Below, piece after piece: positions 1 to 11,968 of a DNA stretch of 64,000 bases. The stretch covers positions 25,832-89,831 of the forward strand of contig JAREIK010001724.1 of the NCBI GenBank assembly GCA_029783825.1, read 5' to 3'. The notes under the pieces were generated by a model. That model worked only from the letters and a program-made list of their open reading frames with translations. It ran no database searches and had not been told where the DNA came from. The DNA comes from Sapria himalayana. Its lineage: Eukaryota; Streptophyta; Magnoliopsida; Malpighiales; Rafflesiaceae. The position numbers and the translations under genes were made by a program. Numbering within the stretch: position 1 is the stretch's first letter; every line of letters starts with the position of its first letter.

Positions 1-2284
1 ATTAAAATTATTATATTTTCAAAGCCTATAAACCTACTAAACTGCCTAAACAAACTAAGTACATATCTCCGAAATCTCCGAAAACCCTAAATAGATAATC
101 CTTTTAAACTGGTATAATACCTAAATAATAAATAATAAATCTCATATTATTTTTTTCATTATATTTAAAATATTCTTTTAATTATTTATTTGTTTATTTT
201 ATAAATATTAATATCAATATAAATTATGAGTTAGACAAATATAATTTATAAATTATTTTCATCAAAAAATATAGATAAACTTATAAAAGAAGAAAAGTTT
301 CAAAACAAAAATTTATTATATAGTTATATATTTTGCTTCCTTTTGAATCATTTTAGGTTTTGTAATTATATTTTAATTAATATCTAACTTATTAATAATA
401 GATCATTAATTTATTTTTTGATCATTATTAGAATATTATCAATAAAATTATTTATAGAAATATTAATTACAAAATAAATTATTAGTGAGACAGATCTAAT
501 TTAAATTAAACAGTATCCCTAAATAATAAATAATAAATCTTATTTTTTTTCATTATAATTTTAAATATTCATTTTAATTATTTATTTGTTTATTTATATA
601 AAAATATTAATTACAAAATAAATTGAGCTAGACAAAAATAATTTATATTAATTATTTTTCATCAAAAAATTATGGATAATCTTTTTAAAAGAAAAAAAAT
701 TTTCAAAACAAAAAATTATTATATAGTAATATATTTTGCTTTGATTCTGAATCATTTTAGGTTATGTAATTATATTTTAATTGATATCTATCTAATTAAT
801 AATAGTTTATTAATTTATTTTTGATCATTATTAGAATATTTATGAATAATATTGTTTATATTGAATTTATATGATATATAAATATAATGATTATTATAAC
901 TAAATATTGAATTCACTTTTGAAAAAAATTTAAAAATTATTATTTATTCAAAGGTTATGACCTTAGAAAATATATAAAAATAATAAAAATAAATATTTTG
1001 TTATTATAATTTTTAAATAAAATCTATAAACCACTAAATGCATACACAGTTAAATCAGTAAACCCCGAAAGACCATAATGCCTAAATACATAAACCATTA
1101 AACCACTATATACTACTTAATATAAAGAAATATAATTTTTATTTCAATTTATTATAATTTTAAATATTCATTTTAATTATTTATTAGTTTATTTTTATAT
1201 AAATTTTTATTACAAAATAAATTATGAGTGCGACAAATATAATTTAAATAATTTATTTTTAATAAAAATAAATATATACACTTATAAAAGAAGTAAAAAT
1301 TTAAAAATTAAAATTATTATCCAATAATATTTTTTACTTTAATTTTTAATCAATTTGAGTTTTGTAAATATTTTTTAATTAATATCTATCCTATTATTAT
1401 TAATTTATTAATTTAATTTTTCATAATTATTATAATATCTATCAATAAAATTGTTTATATTGAATTTATATGATATATAATTATTAAAATTATTATAACT
1501 AAACATTGTATTCACATTTCAAAAAATTTTAAATATTATTATATTTTCAAAGGTTATAACCTATGAAAATGACAAAAAATTACAATTTTTTTTTGTTATT
1601 TTATTGTTTAAATAAAACCTATAAACCACTAAATGCCTAAAAACATAAATCAGCAAAACACCTATACGACAAATCTTTAAATACTTACCCTATTAAATTG
1701 GTATAAATTAATAATAAATAATAAATCTCATTTTAATTTTTATTCAGTATAATTTTAAATTTTTATTTTTATTATTTATCAGTTTATTTTTATAGAAATA
1801 TTAATTACAAAATAAATTATTAGTGAGACAGATATAATTTAAATTATACCGGTATACACTAAATAATAAATAATAAATCTCATTTTTTTATTATAATTTT
1901 TAATATTAATTTTAATTATTTATTTGTTTATTTTTATATAAATATTAATTAAAAAATAAATTATGAGTTAATCAAATATAATATATGTAAATTATTTTTA
2001 ATCAAAAAAATATAGATAATCTTTTTAAAATAAAAAATAATTACAAAACGAAAAATTATTATATAGTAATATATTTTGGTTTGCTCGTGAATCATTTTAT
2101 GTTTTGTAATTATATTTTTATTTATATCTATGTTATTAATAATAGATTATTAATATATTTTTTGATCATTATTAGATATTAATCACTAAAATTGTTTATA
2201 TTGAATTTATATGATATATAAATATAATGATTATTATAACGAAATATTGAATTTGCTTTTAAAAAAAATTAAAATATTATTATA

Positions 2285-2310
2285 TTTTCAAAGGTTATAA
2301 CCTTTGAAAA
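2285..2310. other. Perfect 26-bp palindrome of the monomer
   Basis: Fully self-complementary, core AAAGGTTATAACCTTT with TTTTC before and GAAAA after. It marks one end of the octamer-side A/T tract in almost every monomer in both array orientations. It could be a dyad binding site or a hairpin; no function is shown by the sequence. Confidence 0.8.
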
Positions 2311-5035
2311 TATCAAAATATAATAAAAATAAATTTTTTGTTATTTTATTTTTTAAATAAAACCTATAAACTACTAAATGCATACACAATTAAATCAGTA
2401 TACTCCTAAACTTTGTAATACCTAAATACATAAACCATTAAACCACTATATAATACATAATAATTAATAAATCTAATTTTTATTTCTATTTATTATAATT
2501 TTAAATATTCATTTAATTATTTATTAGTTTATTTTTATCGAAATATATATTACAAAATAAATTATGAGTAAGACAAATATAATTTAAATAATTTATTTTT
2601 AATCAAAAAATATATATATGCTTATAAAATAAGTAAAATTTAAAAAATAAAAATTATTATTCAGTAATATATTTTACTTTAATTTTGAATCAATTAGGGT
2701 TTTTTAAATATTTTATAATGAATATTTATCTAATTATTAATAGTTTATTATTTTAATTTTTGAACATTATTATAATAACTATCAATAAAATTGTTTATAT
2801 TGAATTTATATGATGTATGATTATTAATAATATTATAACAAAATATTGTATTCACATTTCAGAAAATTTTAAATCTCAAAACCATTAAACTGTTATACAG
2901 TAATAATAAATCATAAATCTCATTTTAATTTTTATTAGGTGTAATTTTAAATATTTATTTTAATTATTTATCAGTTTAATTTTATAGAAATATTAATTGC
3001 AATATAAATTATTAGTGAGAGAGATCTATTTTAAATAATTTATTTTTTAACAAAAAAAATATGCTTATAAAAATAGGCAAAATTTTAAAAACAATAATTT
3101 ATTATTTTTTAATATATTTTATTTTGATTTTGAATCATTTTAGTTTTTGCAATTATATTTTAATTTATATCATTCTTATTAATAATAGTTTATTAATTTT
3201 TTATTGATCATTATTATAATATCTATTAATAAAATTATTTATATTTAGTTTACATAATATATAATTATTAAAACTATTATTAATGAATATTATATTCACA
3301 TTTAATAAAATTAAAAATTATTATATTTTCAAAGGTTATAACCTTGAAAAATGAAAAAAATCTAAAAATTAAATATTTATTTTTTCATTCTTTAAATAAA
3401 AACTAAAAATCACTTAAGGCCTAAACACTTGAATCACTAAACCCCAAAACACCTAAATACTTAAACCATTAAACTAGTATATCCTGAATAATAAATAATA
3501 AATCTATATTTTATTTATAGTCATTATAATTTTAAATATTCATTTTAATTATTTATTAGTTTATTTTTATAAAATTATAAATTAAAAATAAATAATGAGG
3601 TAGACAAATATAATTTAAATAATTTACTTTTAATAACAAAAAATATAAACTTATAAAAAGAAGCAAAACATCAAAGAAATATTATTTTGTAATATATTTT
3701 ACATTGATTTTGAATAAATTTACATTTTGCAAATATATTTAAAATAATATCTATCTTATTAATAATAGTTTATTAATTTATTTTTTTGATCATTAATATA
3801 ATATATTTCAATATAAGAGTTTATATTGAATTTACATGATATAAAATTATTAAGATTATCATAACTAAATATAGTATTCACATATAAAAAAAAATTAAAA
3901 ATTGTTATATTTTCAAAGTTTATAACTTTCAAAAATTAGAAAAAATAACAAAATAAATTTTTTGTTATATCATTGTTTAAATAAAACTTATAAACCATTA
4001 AATGCCTAAATACATAAATATCTAAACTCCTAAACCCTGAAGCCCCTAAATACTTAAACCTTTAAACTCGTAAACCTTAAATATACTTTAAATAATTTAT
4101 AGAAATATTAATTTCAAAATAATTATAAGTGATACAAATATAATTTAAATAATATATTTTAATAAAAACATATAAGCTTATAAAATGATGCAAAAACTAA
4201 AAAATAATTATTATTTACTAATAAATTTTACTTTGATTTTGAATCATTTTAGGTTTTTTAATTATATTTTAATTTATATCTATCATATTAATAATAGTTT
4301 ATTAATTTATTTTTTGATAATTGAAATAATATTTATCAATAAAATTGTTTATATTTTGTTTATATTATATATAGTTATAATATTTATTATTACTAAATAT
4401 TGTATTCACATTTTTAAAAATTTTAAAATTATTATATTTTCAAATGTTATAACCTTTGAAAATTTGAAAAAATATCAAAAATAAATTTTTTGTTATTTCA
4501 TTGTTTGAATAAAACCTACAAACCATTAAATGCCTAAATACTTAAATCAATAACTTCTTAATCTCAAAAACCCTAAATAGATAAATTATTTAAACATGTA
4601 TATCCTAAATAATAAATAATAAATCTCATTTTTATTTTTTTCATTATAATTTTAAATATTAATTTTAATTATTTATTTGTTTATTTTTATATAAATATTA
4701 ATTAGCAAATAAATTATAAATTATACAAATATAATTTATATAAATTTTTTTCACCAAAAAAATATAGATAAATTTAATAAAAGAATGAAATTTAAAAACA
4801 AAAAAATATTATATAGTAATATATTTTGCTTTGTTTCTTAATCACTTTAGGTTTTGTAATTACATTTTAATTGATATATAACTTATTAATAATAGATCAT
4901 TAATTTATTTTTTGATCATTATTAGAATTTTTATCAATAAAAATGTTTATATTGAATTTATATGATATATAAATTTAATAATTATTATAACTAAATATTT
5001 TATTCACTTTTGAAAAAAGTTTTAAAATTATTATA

Positions 5036-5057
5036 TTTTCAAAGGTACCTTTGAAAA
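5036..5057. other. Shortened palindrome (22 bp, centre deleted)
   Basis: Same arms as the 26-bp palindrome, but the centre GGTTATAACC is reduced to GGTACC. The arms are intact and the shortened form is still perfectly self-complementary. Confidence 0.8.
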
Positions 5058-6206
5058 TATCAAAAAATAACAAAAATAAATTTTTTGTTATTTTATTTTT
5101 TAAATAAAACATAGAAACCACCAAATGCATATATAGTTAAATTCAGTAAACTCCTAAATACATAAACCATTAAACCGCTATATACTACTTAATAATTAAT
5201 AAATCTAATTTATATTTTATTTATTATAATTTTAAATATTGATTTTAATATTTATTAGTTTATTTTTATAAAATATTTATTCCAAAATAAATTATGAGTG
5301 CGACAAATATAATTTAAATAATTTATTTTTATTCAAAAAAATATAGACGCTTATAAAAGAAGTAAAAATTTATAAATTAAAAATTACTATTCAGTAATAT
5401 ATTTTAGTTTAATCTTGAATCGATTAGGGTATTGTAAATATTTTTTAATTAATATCTATCTTATTATTAATTGTTTATTAATTTAATTTTTGATCAGTAT
5501 TAAATTATTTATCAATAAGATTGTTTATATTGAATTTATATGATATATAATTATTAATATTAAAATAACTAAATATTGTATTAACATTTCAAAAAATTTT
5601 AAATATTATTATATTTTCAAAGGTTATAACCTATGAAAATGAGAAAAAATTACAATTTTTTTTTGTTATTTTTTTGTTTTAATAATACCTATAAACCACT
5701 AAGTGTCTAAAAACATAAATTGCTAAACTCCTAAATGACAAAACCTTTAAATACTTAAACCATTAAACAGGTGTACATTAATAAAAAATCATAAATCTCA
5801 ATTTAATTTTGATTATGTATAATTTTAAATTTTTATTTTAATTATTTATCAGTTAATTTTTATCAAAATATTAATTACAAAATAAATTATTAGTGAGACA
5901 GATCTAATTTAAATAATTTATTTTTCATCAAAAAAAATATTTATCCTTATAAAAAGAGGCAAATTTTTTTTAAAAAAAAATTATTATTTAGTAATATATT
6001 TTATTTTTATTTTGAATCATTTAGTTTTTGCAATTATATTTTAATTTATATGATTATTATTAATAATAGTTTTTAATTTTTTATTGATCATTATAATAAC
6101 ATTTATTAATAAAATTATTTATATTGAGTTTACATTATATATAATTATTAAGATTATTATAACTAAATATTATATTCACATTTAAAAAAAATTAAAAATT
6201 ATTATA

Positions 6207-6793
6207 TTTTCAAAGGTTATAACCTTTAAAAATTAAAAAAAAAAATCAAAAAATTAAATTTTTTATTTTTTCATTCTTTAGATAAAAACTATAAATCACT
6301 AAAGGCCTAAATACTTAAATCACTAAACCCGAAAACACCTAAATACTTAAACCATTAAACTAGTATATCCTGAATAATAAATAATAAATATCTATTTTAT
6401 TTGTATTCTTTATAGTTTTAAATATTCATTTTAATTATTTATTAATTTATTTTAATAGAATTATAAATTTAAAATAAATTATGAGGAAGACAAATATAAT
6501 TTAATCAATTTACTATTAATAAAAAAAATATAAACTTATAAAAAGAAGCAAAATATCAAAAAAATTATTATTTAGTAATATATTTTATTTTGATTTTGAA
6601 TAAATTTTTGTTTTGCAAATATATTTTAAATAATATCTTTTTTTTAATAATAGTTCATTAATTTATTTCGTGATCATTAATATATTATCTATCAATATAA
6701 TTGTTTATATTGAATTTACATTATATATAATTATTAAGATTATCATAACTAATTATAGTATTCACATATACAAAAAATTTAAAAATTGTTATA
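6207..6793 (+). repeat. Representative 587-bp monomer (J type)
   Basis: Reference unit, from the start of one palindrome to the start of the next. Parts in order: 26-bp palindrome with one mismatch (6207-6232); A/T tract with 'tttttattttttcattcttta' type sequence; octamer block in perfect 8-bp register (6292-6363); 'tatatcctgaataataaataat' type segment (about 6364-6388); 'ttttaaatattcattttaattatttatta' type filler; the 'gaagacaaatataattt' segment (about 6486-6503); 'ttgattttgaataaattt'; 'tgatcatta' with a TGATCA palindrome; 'gtttatattgaatttaca'; and an A-rich run leading into the next palindrome. Units elsewhere keep this order with 10-25% point differences by eye. Confidence 0.8.
6292..6363 (+). 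repeat. Telomere-like octamer block (9 octamers)
   Basis: Nine octamers in exact register from TAAATCAC at 6292 to TAAACTAG at 6356, followed by the TATATCC that opens the next segment. It is the J-type version of the block found in every monomer. The matching J block at about 3400-3480 has one octamer altered (TGAATCAC) and keeps the phase. Confidence 0.78.
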
Positions 6794-6867
6794 TTTTCAA
6801 AGGTTATAACCTTTAAAAATGAGAAAAAATAACAAAAATAAATTTTTTGTTATATCATTGTTTAAAT

Positions 6868-6963
6868 AAAACTTATAAACCATTAAATGCCTAAATACAT
6901 AAATCTCTAAACTCCTTAACCCCGAAGCCCCTAAATACCTAAACCTTTAAATTCATAAACCTT
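6868..6963 (+). repeat. Telomere-like octamer block (12 octamers)
   Basis: Twelve consecutive octamers in exact 8-bp register, each beginning TAAA (three variants begin AAAA, TTAA or GAAG) and mostly ending in CC, CA, CT or TC. Examples are TAAACTCC at 6908 and TAAATACC at 6932. The consensus TAAAYNCC read on the other strand is GGNRTTTA, which resembles the plant telomere heptamer TTTAGGG with one extra base. This is the most GC-containing and most regular part of the monomer, and its sequence defines the unit type (K here). Confidence 0.8.
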
Positions 6964-8168
6964 AAATATAAATTAAATAATTTATAGAAATATTAATTAC
7001 AAAATAAATTATGAGTGACAAATATAATTTAAAAAATATATTTTTCAACAAAAAAAATATAAGCTTAAAAAATGATGCAAAAACTAAAAAAAAAATTTAT
7101 TTAGTAATAAATTTTACTTTTATTTTGAATCATTTTAGGTATTTTAATTATATTTTAATTTATATCTATCATATTAATAATAGTTTATTAATTTATTTTT
7201 TGATAATTGATATACTATTATCAATAAAATTGTTTATATTTAGTTTATATTATATATAGTGATAATAATTATTATTACTAAATATTGTATTCACAATTTT
7301 AAAAAAATTTAAAATTATTATATTTTCAAATATTATGACATTTGAAAATTTGAAAAAATATCAAAAATAAATTTTTTGTTATTTAATTGTTTAAATAAAA
7401 ACTATAAAGCATTAAATTCCTAAATACTTAAATTACTAACTTCTAAATCTCGAAAACTTTAAATAAATAAATTTTTTAAAGATGTATATCCTAAATAATA
7501 AATAATAAATATCATTTTTATTTTTTTCATTATAATTTTAAATATTCATTTTAATTATTTATTTGTTTATTTTTATATAAATATTAATTATAAAATAAAT
7601 TATAAGTTAAACAAATATAATTTATATAAATTATTTTTCAACAAATAAATATTTATAAACTTATTAAAAGAATAAAAAAATTAAAAACAAAAAATTATTA
7701 TATAATAATATATTTTTCTTTGTTTATGATTCATTTTAAAGTTTTGTAAATATATTTTAATTGATATCTAACTTATTAATAATAGATTATTAATTTATTT
7801 TTTGATCATTATTAGAAATGTATCAATAAAAATATTTATATATAATTTATATGATATATAAATTTAATAATTATTATAACTAAATATTATATTCACTTTT
7901 GAAAAAAATTTAAAAATTATTATATTTTCAAAGATTATAAACTTTGAACATTTGAAAAAACAAAAAAAAATATTTTTTTATTATTTCATTGTTTAAATAA
8001 AACCTATAAATCACTAAATGCCTAAACACTTAAATCACTAAACTACAAATTCTCTATAACCCTATATAAATAATCGTTTAAACGGGTATACCCTAAATAA
8101 TAATTAATAAATCTCATTTTTTAATTTGTTTTCATTATAATTAAAAAAATTTATTTTGATTGTTTAGG

Positions 8169-8172
<4 letters not shown>

Positions 8173-8200
<28 letters not shown>
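8173..8200. repeat. (TA)14 microsatellite
   Basis: Uninterrupted TA dinucleotide run inside the G-type unit. The corresponding place in other G units has only short TA runs (about 19,617-19,630 and 38,287-38,300). Confidence 0.9.
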
Positions 8201-8203
<3 letters not shown>

Positions 8204-9130
8204 CTTATAAATAAATTATGAGTTAAAAAAATAATTTATAAAAATTATTTTTCATCAAAAAATAGATAAGCTTATAAAAAGAATAAAAATTTAAAAACAA
8301 ATAATTATTATTAAGTAATATATTTTGCTTTGCTTTTGAATCATTTTAGGTTTTGATATTATATTTTAAGTAATATCAATCTTATTCATAATAGATTTTT
8401 AATTTATTTTTTGATAATTATTAAAATATCTATCAATAAAATTATTTATATTGAATTTATATGATATATAATTATTATGATTATTATAAATAAATATTTT
8501 ATTCACTTTTGAAAAAATTTAAAAATTATTATATTTTCAAAAGTTATAACCTTAAAAAATGAGAAAGAAAAAATAAAAATAAATTTTTTGTTATTTTATT
8601 TTTTAAATAAAACCTATAGATCATTAAATGATTACTTACTTAAATCAGTAAGCTCATAAACCCCTAAACCACTAAATACATATACCTTTTATAATCTATA
8701 TTTTACTTATTAAATAATAAATCTCATTTATATTTTTATTTATTATAATTTTAAATATTCATTTTAATTTTTTATAGTTTAATTTTTTAGAAAAATTAAT
8801 TCAAAATAAATTTCGATTGAAACAAATAATATTTAACTAATTTATATTTAATAAAAAAATAAAAGCTTAATAAAAGAAGGATAAATTTAAAAATTAAATA
8901 TTATTATTTAGTAATATATTTTGATATGATTTTGAATCATTTGTGTTATGTAGATATAGTTTAATTAATATTAATATTATTAATAATAGTTTATTTATTT
9001 AATTTTTTTATCATTTTTATAATATCTTTCATTAAAATTATTTATATTTAATTTATATGATATATAATTAGTAAGATTAATATAATTATACATTGTATTC
9101 ACATTTCAAAAAGTTTTAAAAATTATTTTA

Positions 9131-9156
9131 TTTTCAAAGGTTATAACCTTTGAAAA
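9131..9156. other. Perfect 26-bp palindrome of the monomer
   Basis: The same fully self-complementary sequence, in the F-to-E spacer of block 1. Confidence 0.8.
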
Positions 9157-10987
9157 TCAGAAAAAATCAAAAAAAGAATTTTAAATTTTTATTATATAAA
9201 TAAAACCTATAAACCACTAAATGCCTAAAAACATAAATTGCCAAACTCCTTAATGACAAAATCCCTAAATAATCAAACCATTAAACTGGTATACCATATA
9301 TAATAAATCATAAATCTCATTTTAATTTATATTCATTAAAATTTTAAATATTCATTTTAATTATTTATTAGTTTATTTTTTATAGAAATATCAATCACAA
9401 AATAAATAATCATTGAAACCAATATAATTTTAATAATTTATTTTTCATCATAAAAAATATAAGCTTATATAAAGAAGTAAAAATTTAAAAACAAAAAATT
9501 ATTATTTAATAATATTTTTTACTTTGATTTTGAATCATTATATAAGGTTTTGCAATTATATTTTAATTATCAATCTTATTAATAATAGTTTATTAATTTA
9601 TTATTTGATCATTTTTATAATATTGAACAATAAAATTATTTATATTCAATTAAAATCTCTTATAATTATTAAGTTATTATAACTAAATATTATTTTTACA
9701 ATTAAAAAAATTTAAAAATTATTATATTTTGAAAGGTAACCTTCAAAAATGATAAAAAATCATAAAAATAATTTGTTATTATTTTATTATTTAAATAAAA
9801 CTTAAAAACCACTAAATCCCTAAACATTTAAATCTCTAGACTCCTAAACCCCAAAAACCCCCTAAATACTTAAACCATTAAACCTGTATAACCTAAATAA
9901 TAAATAATAAATTTAATTTTTATTTGTATTCATTATAATTTGAAATATTCATTTTAATTATTTTTTAGTTTATTTTTATAGAAATATTAATTACAAAATA
10001 AATAATGAGTGAGACAGATTTAATTTAAATAAATTATTTTTTATAAAAAAAAGCTTATAAAAATAAACAAAATTTCAAAAAATTAAAATTTTATTTATTA
10101 ATATAATATACTTTGATTTTGAATTATTTTGGGTTCTACAAATATATTTTAATTAATATCTGTCTTATTTATATTAGTTTATTAATTTATTTGTTTATCA
10201 TCAAAATAATATATATTAATAAAATTTGTTATATTGAATTTACATCAAATATAATTATTAAGATTATTATCACTAAGTATTGTATTCATATTTTCGAACT
10301 ATTAAAAAATATTATATTTTCAACGGTTATAACCTTTGAAAATCACGAAAATTCATAAAAATAAATTTTTTGTTATTTCATTGATTAAATAAAACCTATA
10401 AATCAATAAATAAAACCTAAATGTGTAAACATATAAATCAATAAACTCATTTACCCCAAAACCACAATAAACATAAACCATTAAATATGTATACCCTAAA
10501 TAATAAATCATAAATCTCATTTTTATTAGTATTCATTATAATTTTATATATACATTTTAATTATTTATTACTTTATTTTTATATAAATATAAATTAAAAA
10601 ATAAATTAATAGTTAGACAAATATAATTTAAATAATTTATTTTTCAAAAAAAAATATATAAGCTTATAAATGGATACAAAAATTTAAAAATTTAAAATTA
10701 ATATTTAGTAAAATATTTCACTTTGATTTTGAATCATTTTAGATTTTGTAAATATATTTTAAACAATATTTATCTTATTAATAATTGTTAATTAATCTTT
10801 TGTATGATCATTATTATAATATATATCAATATAATTGTTTATATTAAATTTACATGATATATAATTATTAAGATTATCATAAGTAAATATAGTATTCACA
10901 TTTAAAAAAAATTTAAAAATTGTTATAGTTTCAAAGATTATATTAAATTTTTTGTTATTTTATTTTTTAAATAAAACCTATAAACCA

Positions 10988-10995
10988 CTAAATGC
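10988..10995. repeat. 8-bp target site duplication, left of hAT copy 1
   Basis: CTAAATGC directly abuts the element end and is repeated exactly at 14708-14715. Eight bases is the usual hAT duplication length. The site is one octamer of the satellite block (normally '..ccactaaatgcataca..' in H units). Confidence 0.92.
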
Positions 10996-11013
10996 TAGGG
11001 GTGCTCATGGGAC
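10996..11013 (+). repeat. Terminal inverted repeat, left end of hAT copy 1
   Basis: TAGGGGTGCTCATGGGAC, lying next to the target duplication. It pairs with 14690-14707 with three mismatches. The same sequence occurs at 23,496. Confidence 0.9.
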
Positions 11014-11877
11014 TGGACGGAAGGGGGGCTTACTAATCTCCAGTCCCTTCCCATAGTTCGGAGATTTTTTTTTAAGATCTAGACCCGTCCCATAGGTTGA
11101 AAATATCGGGATGGGACGGGATGGAGATCGGGGATTTTGGGTAGGAGAAAATGGTTTCAGGGCGGAACGGAGTTAGGATATTTTTTTCAATTTATTTTCT
11201 TCAAAATGGCCAAGTTTGTTAATGTAGAAACCTTTTGTTGTACCATTTATCATTCCTTAGTTATGTATCTTTCAAACTCAAATTGGGCCAATTTTGTTTT
11301 GTAAAATAGGCTGAATACCGCAAACGAGTTCCATTACCTTGTCAAAAGCTTTGGTCTGTTGAAAAGGATAGAAATGTTAAATAGAACGGGACCGAGTTGT
11401 GTGCTTAATTTGGTTCTTTGTTTTTTAACAAGTTGGCTTTGTTCAGCCGAGTGAATGTTAACCATAATAGCAATACTATATTTTTTAAACAATTACATAA
11501 AATATTAAGAAATAGCTAAAGATGACCACAAACATTGGTAGCACAATTACTACTTAAGTAATTGCTAAAATTAGGCAGCTTAATATAACAAAAAAAATAC
11601 AACTAATAACAACCATGATAATAATCATTTCAAAAATTCGTCCCAGAACAGCAACGAAAATCCGAACCCAATTAATTATCTCTTCTACAACTCCTCCCTT
11701 TTCTTCCTACACTATAGAAGGACAACCAAAGATGAAAACATGTTAATCATGTAGACATAAATTTCAAAGATGAAAGAGTAATAAAAAAACAAAATATACC
11801 TTATAAAATTTAATACACCCATTCCCAATTTAGTTGGTCAACTATAGTTGGAAGAATATTTGGATCTTGAGACCCCT

Positions 11878-11968
11878 CTGAAAATTGTAATTGAACCATA
11901 TTTTTGTTAAATTGAATGAATAAAGTAAGTAAAAGTGAAATTAAAATCTACAAGATTTGTAAACTAAC
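11878..11968 (-). other. Terminal 91-bp intron of the hAT transposase, copy 1
   Basis: Donor CAG|GTTAGT and acceptor TTTTCAG|AG on the minus strand. Splicing joins a codon split as G|AG (Glu) and opens a last exon of 22 codons ending TGG GTG TAT TAA at 11,810. Copy 2 has an intron of identical length and phase at 56,495-56,585. Confidence 0.72.

Larger units (their letters stand above)
3300..8010 (+). repeat. Duplicated J-K-L(-H-I) higher-order unit, 2.89-kb period
   Basis: The unit order J, K, L, H, I at about 3.4-5.8 kb is followed by J, K, L at 6.3-7.5 kb. Three anchors give the same offset: the 'aaggcc' of the J block lies at 3416 and 6302 (2,886 bp), the 'atgatgcaaaaacta' of the K/L filler lies at 4185 and 7072 (2,887 bp), and the K octamer blocks (about 4,000 and 6,890) are about 2.89 kb apart. 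A third copy of the J-K-L order is at 36.4-37.6 kb with 'atgatgcaaaaact' at about 37,207. This is a five-monomer direct duplication. Confidence 0.7.
1..10987 (+). repeat. AT-rich ~590-bp satellite array, block 1
   Basis: Tandem array of diverged monomers. The GGTTATAACC-type palindrome recurs near 951, 1551, 2291, 3331, 3916, 4446, 5041, 5621, 6211, 6801, 7331, 7931, 8541, 9138, 9733, 10321 and 10932, so most steps are 530-611 bp. The 740-bp step (1551 to 2291) holds a chimeric unit. The 1,040-bp step (2291 to 3331) holds a unit that lost its palindrome by a deletion near 2,870. By octamer-block sequence the unit types read H, I, chimera, H, I(partial), J, K, L, H, I, J, K, L, G, F, E, D, C. 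No gene, RNA gene or transposon is visible. The recurring 60-100 codon open frames here are the same AT-rich filler translated over and over (Asn/Ile/Tyr/Leu/Phe only) and are not genes. Family identity is unknown; centromeric or other heterochromatic satellite is an inference. Confidence 0.9.
7920..10987 (+). repeat. Higher-order cassette G-F-E-D-C, copy 1
   Basis: Five monomers whose octamer blocks start near 8,010 (G, 'cactaaactacaaattc'), 8,610 (F, 'gattacttacttaaatc'), 9,210 (E, 'ttgccaaactcct'), 9,800 (D, 'aatctctagactcct') and 10,390 (C, 'atgtgtaaacatataaatc'). The same order recurs at 19.4-20.7, 29.8-31.9, 38.1-42.0 (interrupted), and in reverse at 44.4-46.9 and 59.9-62.4 kb. A (TA)14 tract lies inside the G unit at 8173-8200. 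Confidence 0.72.

Noticed and set aside
2285..2310. Palindrome as a transcription terminator
   Set aside because: No gene precedes it in any copy, it recurs every 590 bp, and its GC content is too low for a stable terminator stem.
4185..4484. Open frame of 99 codons, and similar ones at 7011, 10113, 21915, 23077, 31590, 33065, 41155 (+) and 24193, 30233, 34882, 43537, 46967, 50696, 61723 (-)
   Set aside because: All are the same satellite filler translated in one frame, composed almost only of Ile, Asn, Tyr, Leu, Phe and Lys. Lengths and starts differ from copy to copy and no ribosomal or splice context is kept. They look like small membrane proteins only because of AT-rich composition.
6868..6963. 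CRISPR-like array or tRNA-derived repeat
   Set aside because: The octamers are contiguous with no spacers, and the context is a eukaryotic satellite.
1..10987. Plant mitochondrial or plastid DNA as an explanation for the AT richness
   Set aside because: No organellar genes, tRNAs or rRNAs are seen, and the tandem monomers carry nuclear-type hAT insertions with target duplications.
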